NCBI RefSeq assembly: GCF_008831285.2
Contig: NC_045139.1
Span: forward strand, 9,885,204 to 9,945,203
Direction of reading: 5' to 3'
DNA: 60,000 nucleotides
DNA from: Nymphaea colorata
Lineage: Eukaryota > Streptophyta > Magnoliopsida > Nymphaeales > Nymphaeaceae
Below, piece after piece: positions 59,451 to 60,000 of this stretch; position 1 is the first letter of the stretch, and each line of letters opens with the position of its first letter. A program made the position numbers and the translations under genes. The notes below the pieces were generated by a model. The model made no database searches. It was not told where the DNA came from and was given only the letters and a program-made list of their open reading frames with translations.

Positions 59451-59730
59451 ATGCTTCTATCGGTTTCTGACCTTAGTCAAGGTCTGCCCGGCCTCAGCAG
59501 TTGCACCAACCCCCTTCGGCTTACTGCTAATCAAAGTCAAACATTAACCCTAACATTGAACTATCAATTCAAGCGATTGGAGACAGGAATGGCCATCAAC
59601 TTCGAGCTGTAAATTCGAGTGCTACTGGAAAGAAACATTGTATTCTACACGCTCGCATCAATTGCAGTCCAACATTAATTTGTAGCAAGAAATTGGGCGG
59701 ACGGAATTCGGGCAATACTCTCCTAACCGT
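59440..59730. repeat. ~420-bp repeat, unit 3 (short)
   Basis: TTACTGCTAATCAAAGTC, GAATGGCCATCAACTTCG, GGAAAGAAACATTGTATTCT, CCAACATTAATTTG. Lacks the first ~100 bases of unit 1. Confidence 0.75.
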
Positions 59731-59734
59731 GCTT

Positions 59735-60000
59735 TGGTGACCTTGATGTGATGTTCTTAGTATGTTTCAACTTGTACATCGTGAGTTGATGGATCAGACA
59801 TAGTTGCCTAGCTACCCGCCTTTAGCCTCAAGCTGGCTCCAACCCTAACTATTGCACCAATCTCCTGAAAATGACCTAATCAAAGTTGCCTTGAAGTTCA
59901 AGGTCGAATTATCAATTCAAGCAGTTTGGAAAATAATGGCCATCAACTTCGGTGTTCGAACGAACTACGATCAGGATCAACATTAATTTGCACGCAACCC
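59735..60000. repeat. ~420-bp repeat, unit 4, cut by window edge
   Basis: TTGATGTGATGTTCTTAGTA, TTTCAACTTGTACATCG, AATGGCCATCAACTTCGG and AACATTAATTTGCACG at the very end. The array continues beyond the window. Confidence 0.75.

Overview
This window is nuclear DNA of a flowering plant. It is AT-rich, gene-poor and full of microsatellites and transposon debris. Its few genes are plant types: a DUF506 (PD-(D/E)XK-like) gene and a seven-exon bHLH transcription factor with GT-AG introns. There is no sign of organellar, bacterial or viral DNA. The species cannot be named from the sequence alone.

Layout. 1-1.6 kb: spacer with a CT/TA microsatellite. 1.76-2.68 kb (+): DUF506 gene in a GC-rich island, with a TATA box upstream, a poly(A) signal downstream and an apparent one-base frameshift before its C-terminal motif. 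3.87-9.10 kb: nested transposons. A 4,389-bp hAT element (4481-8869) has intact 8-bp target duplications and a decayed transposase on the minus strand; it lies inside a second, shorter element with GGCCCGG-rich ends. 9.5-9.7 kb: a GC-rich 73-bp tandem repeat. 10.8-11.5 kb: a decayed gene fragment, part of which is copied as a near-perfect 156-bp inverted repeat. 12.0-12.8 kb: a miniature copia-type LTR element (minus) with initiator-tRNA primer site and gag remnant. 12.8-22.0 kb: mostly unassigned, with one region of open frames that may be exon debris.

22.05-24.64 kb (-): the clearest gene, a bHLH factor of the CIB/BEE/HBI1 (subgroup XII) type, reconstructed over seven coding exons. 25-45 kb: long spacer with AT/GA microsatellites, tRNA-like SINE candidates, a clean 400-bp hAT MITE (30865-31264) and hairpin-rich repeats. 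45.7-46.0 kb (+): a small TATA-preceded reading frame of 104 codons. 46-52 kb: spacer with a long TA tract. 52-60 kb: dense repeat territory holding three copies of a tRNA-like repeat module, a fresh SINE with a 14-bp target duplication, a ~420-bp repeat in tandem at two places, several elements with CTCCGCCC-type ends, and a hairpin-bearing MITE.

The genes do not form a pathway. What stands out is the layering of transposons and inverted repeats that could give rise to small RNAs.
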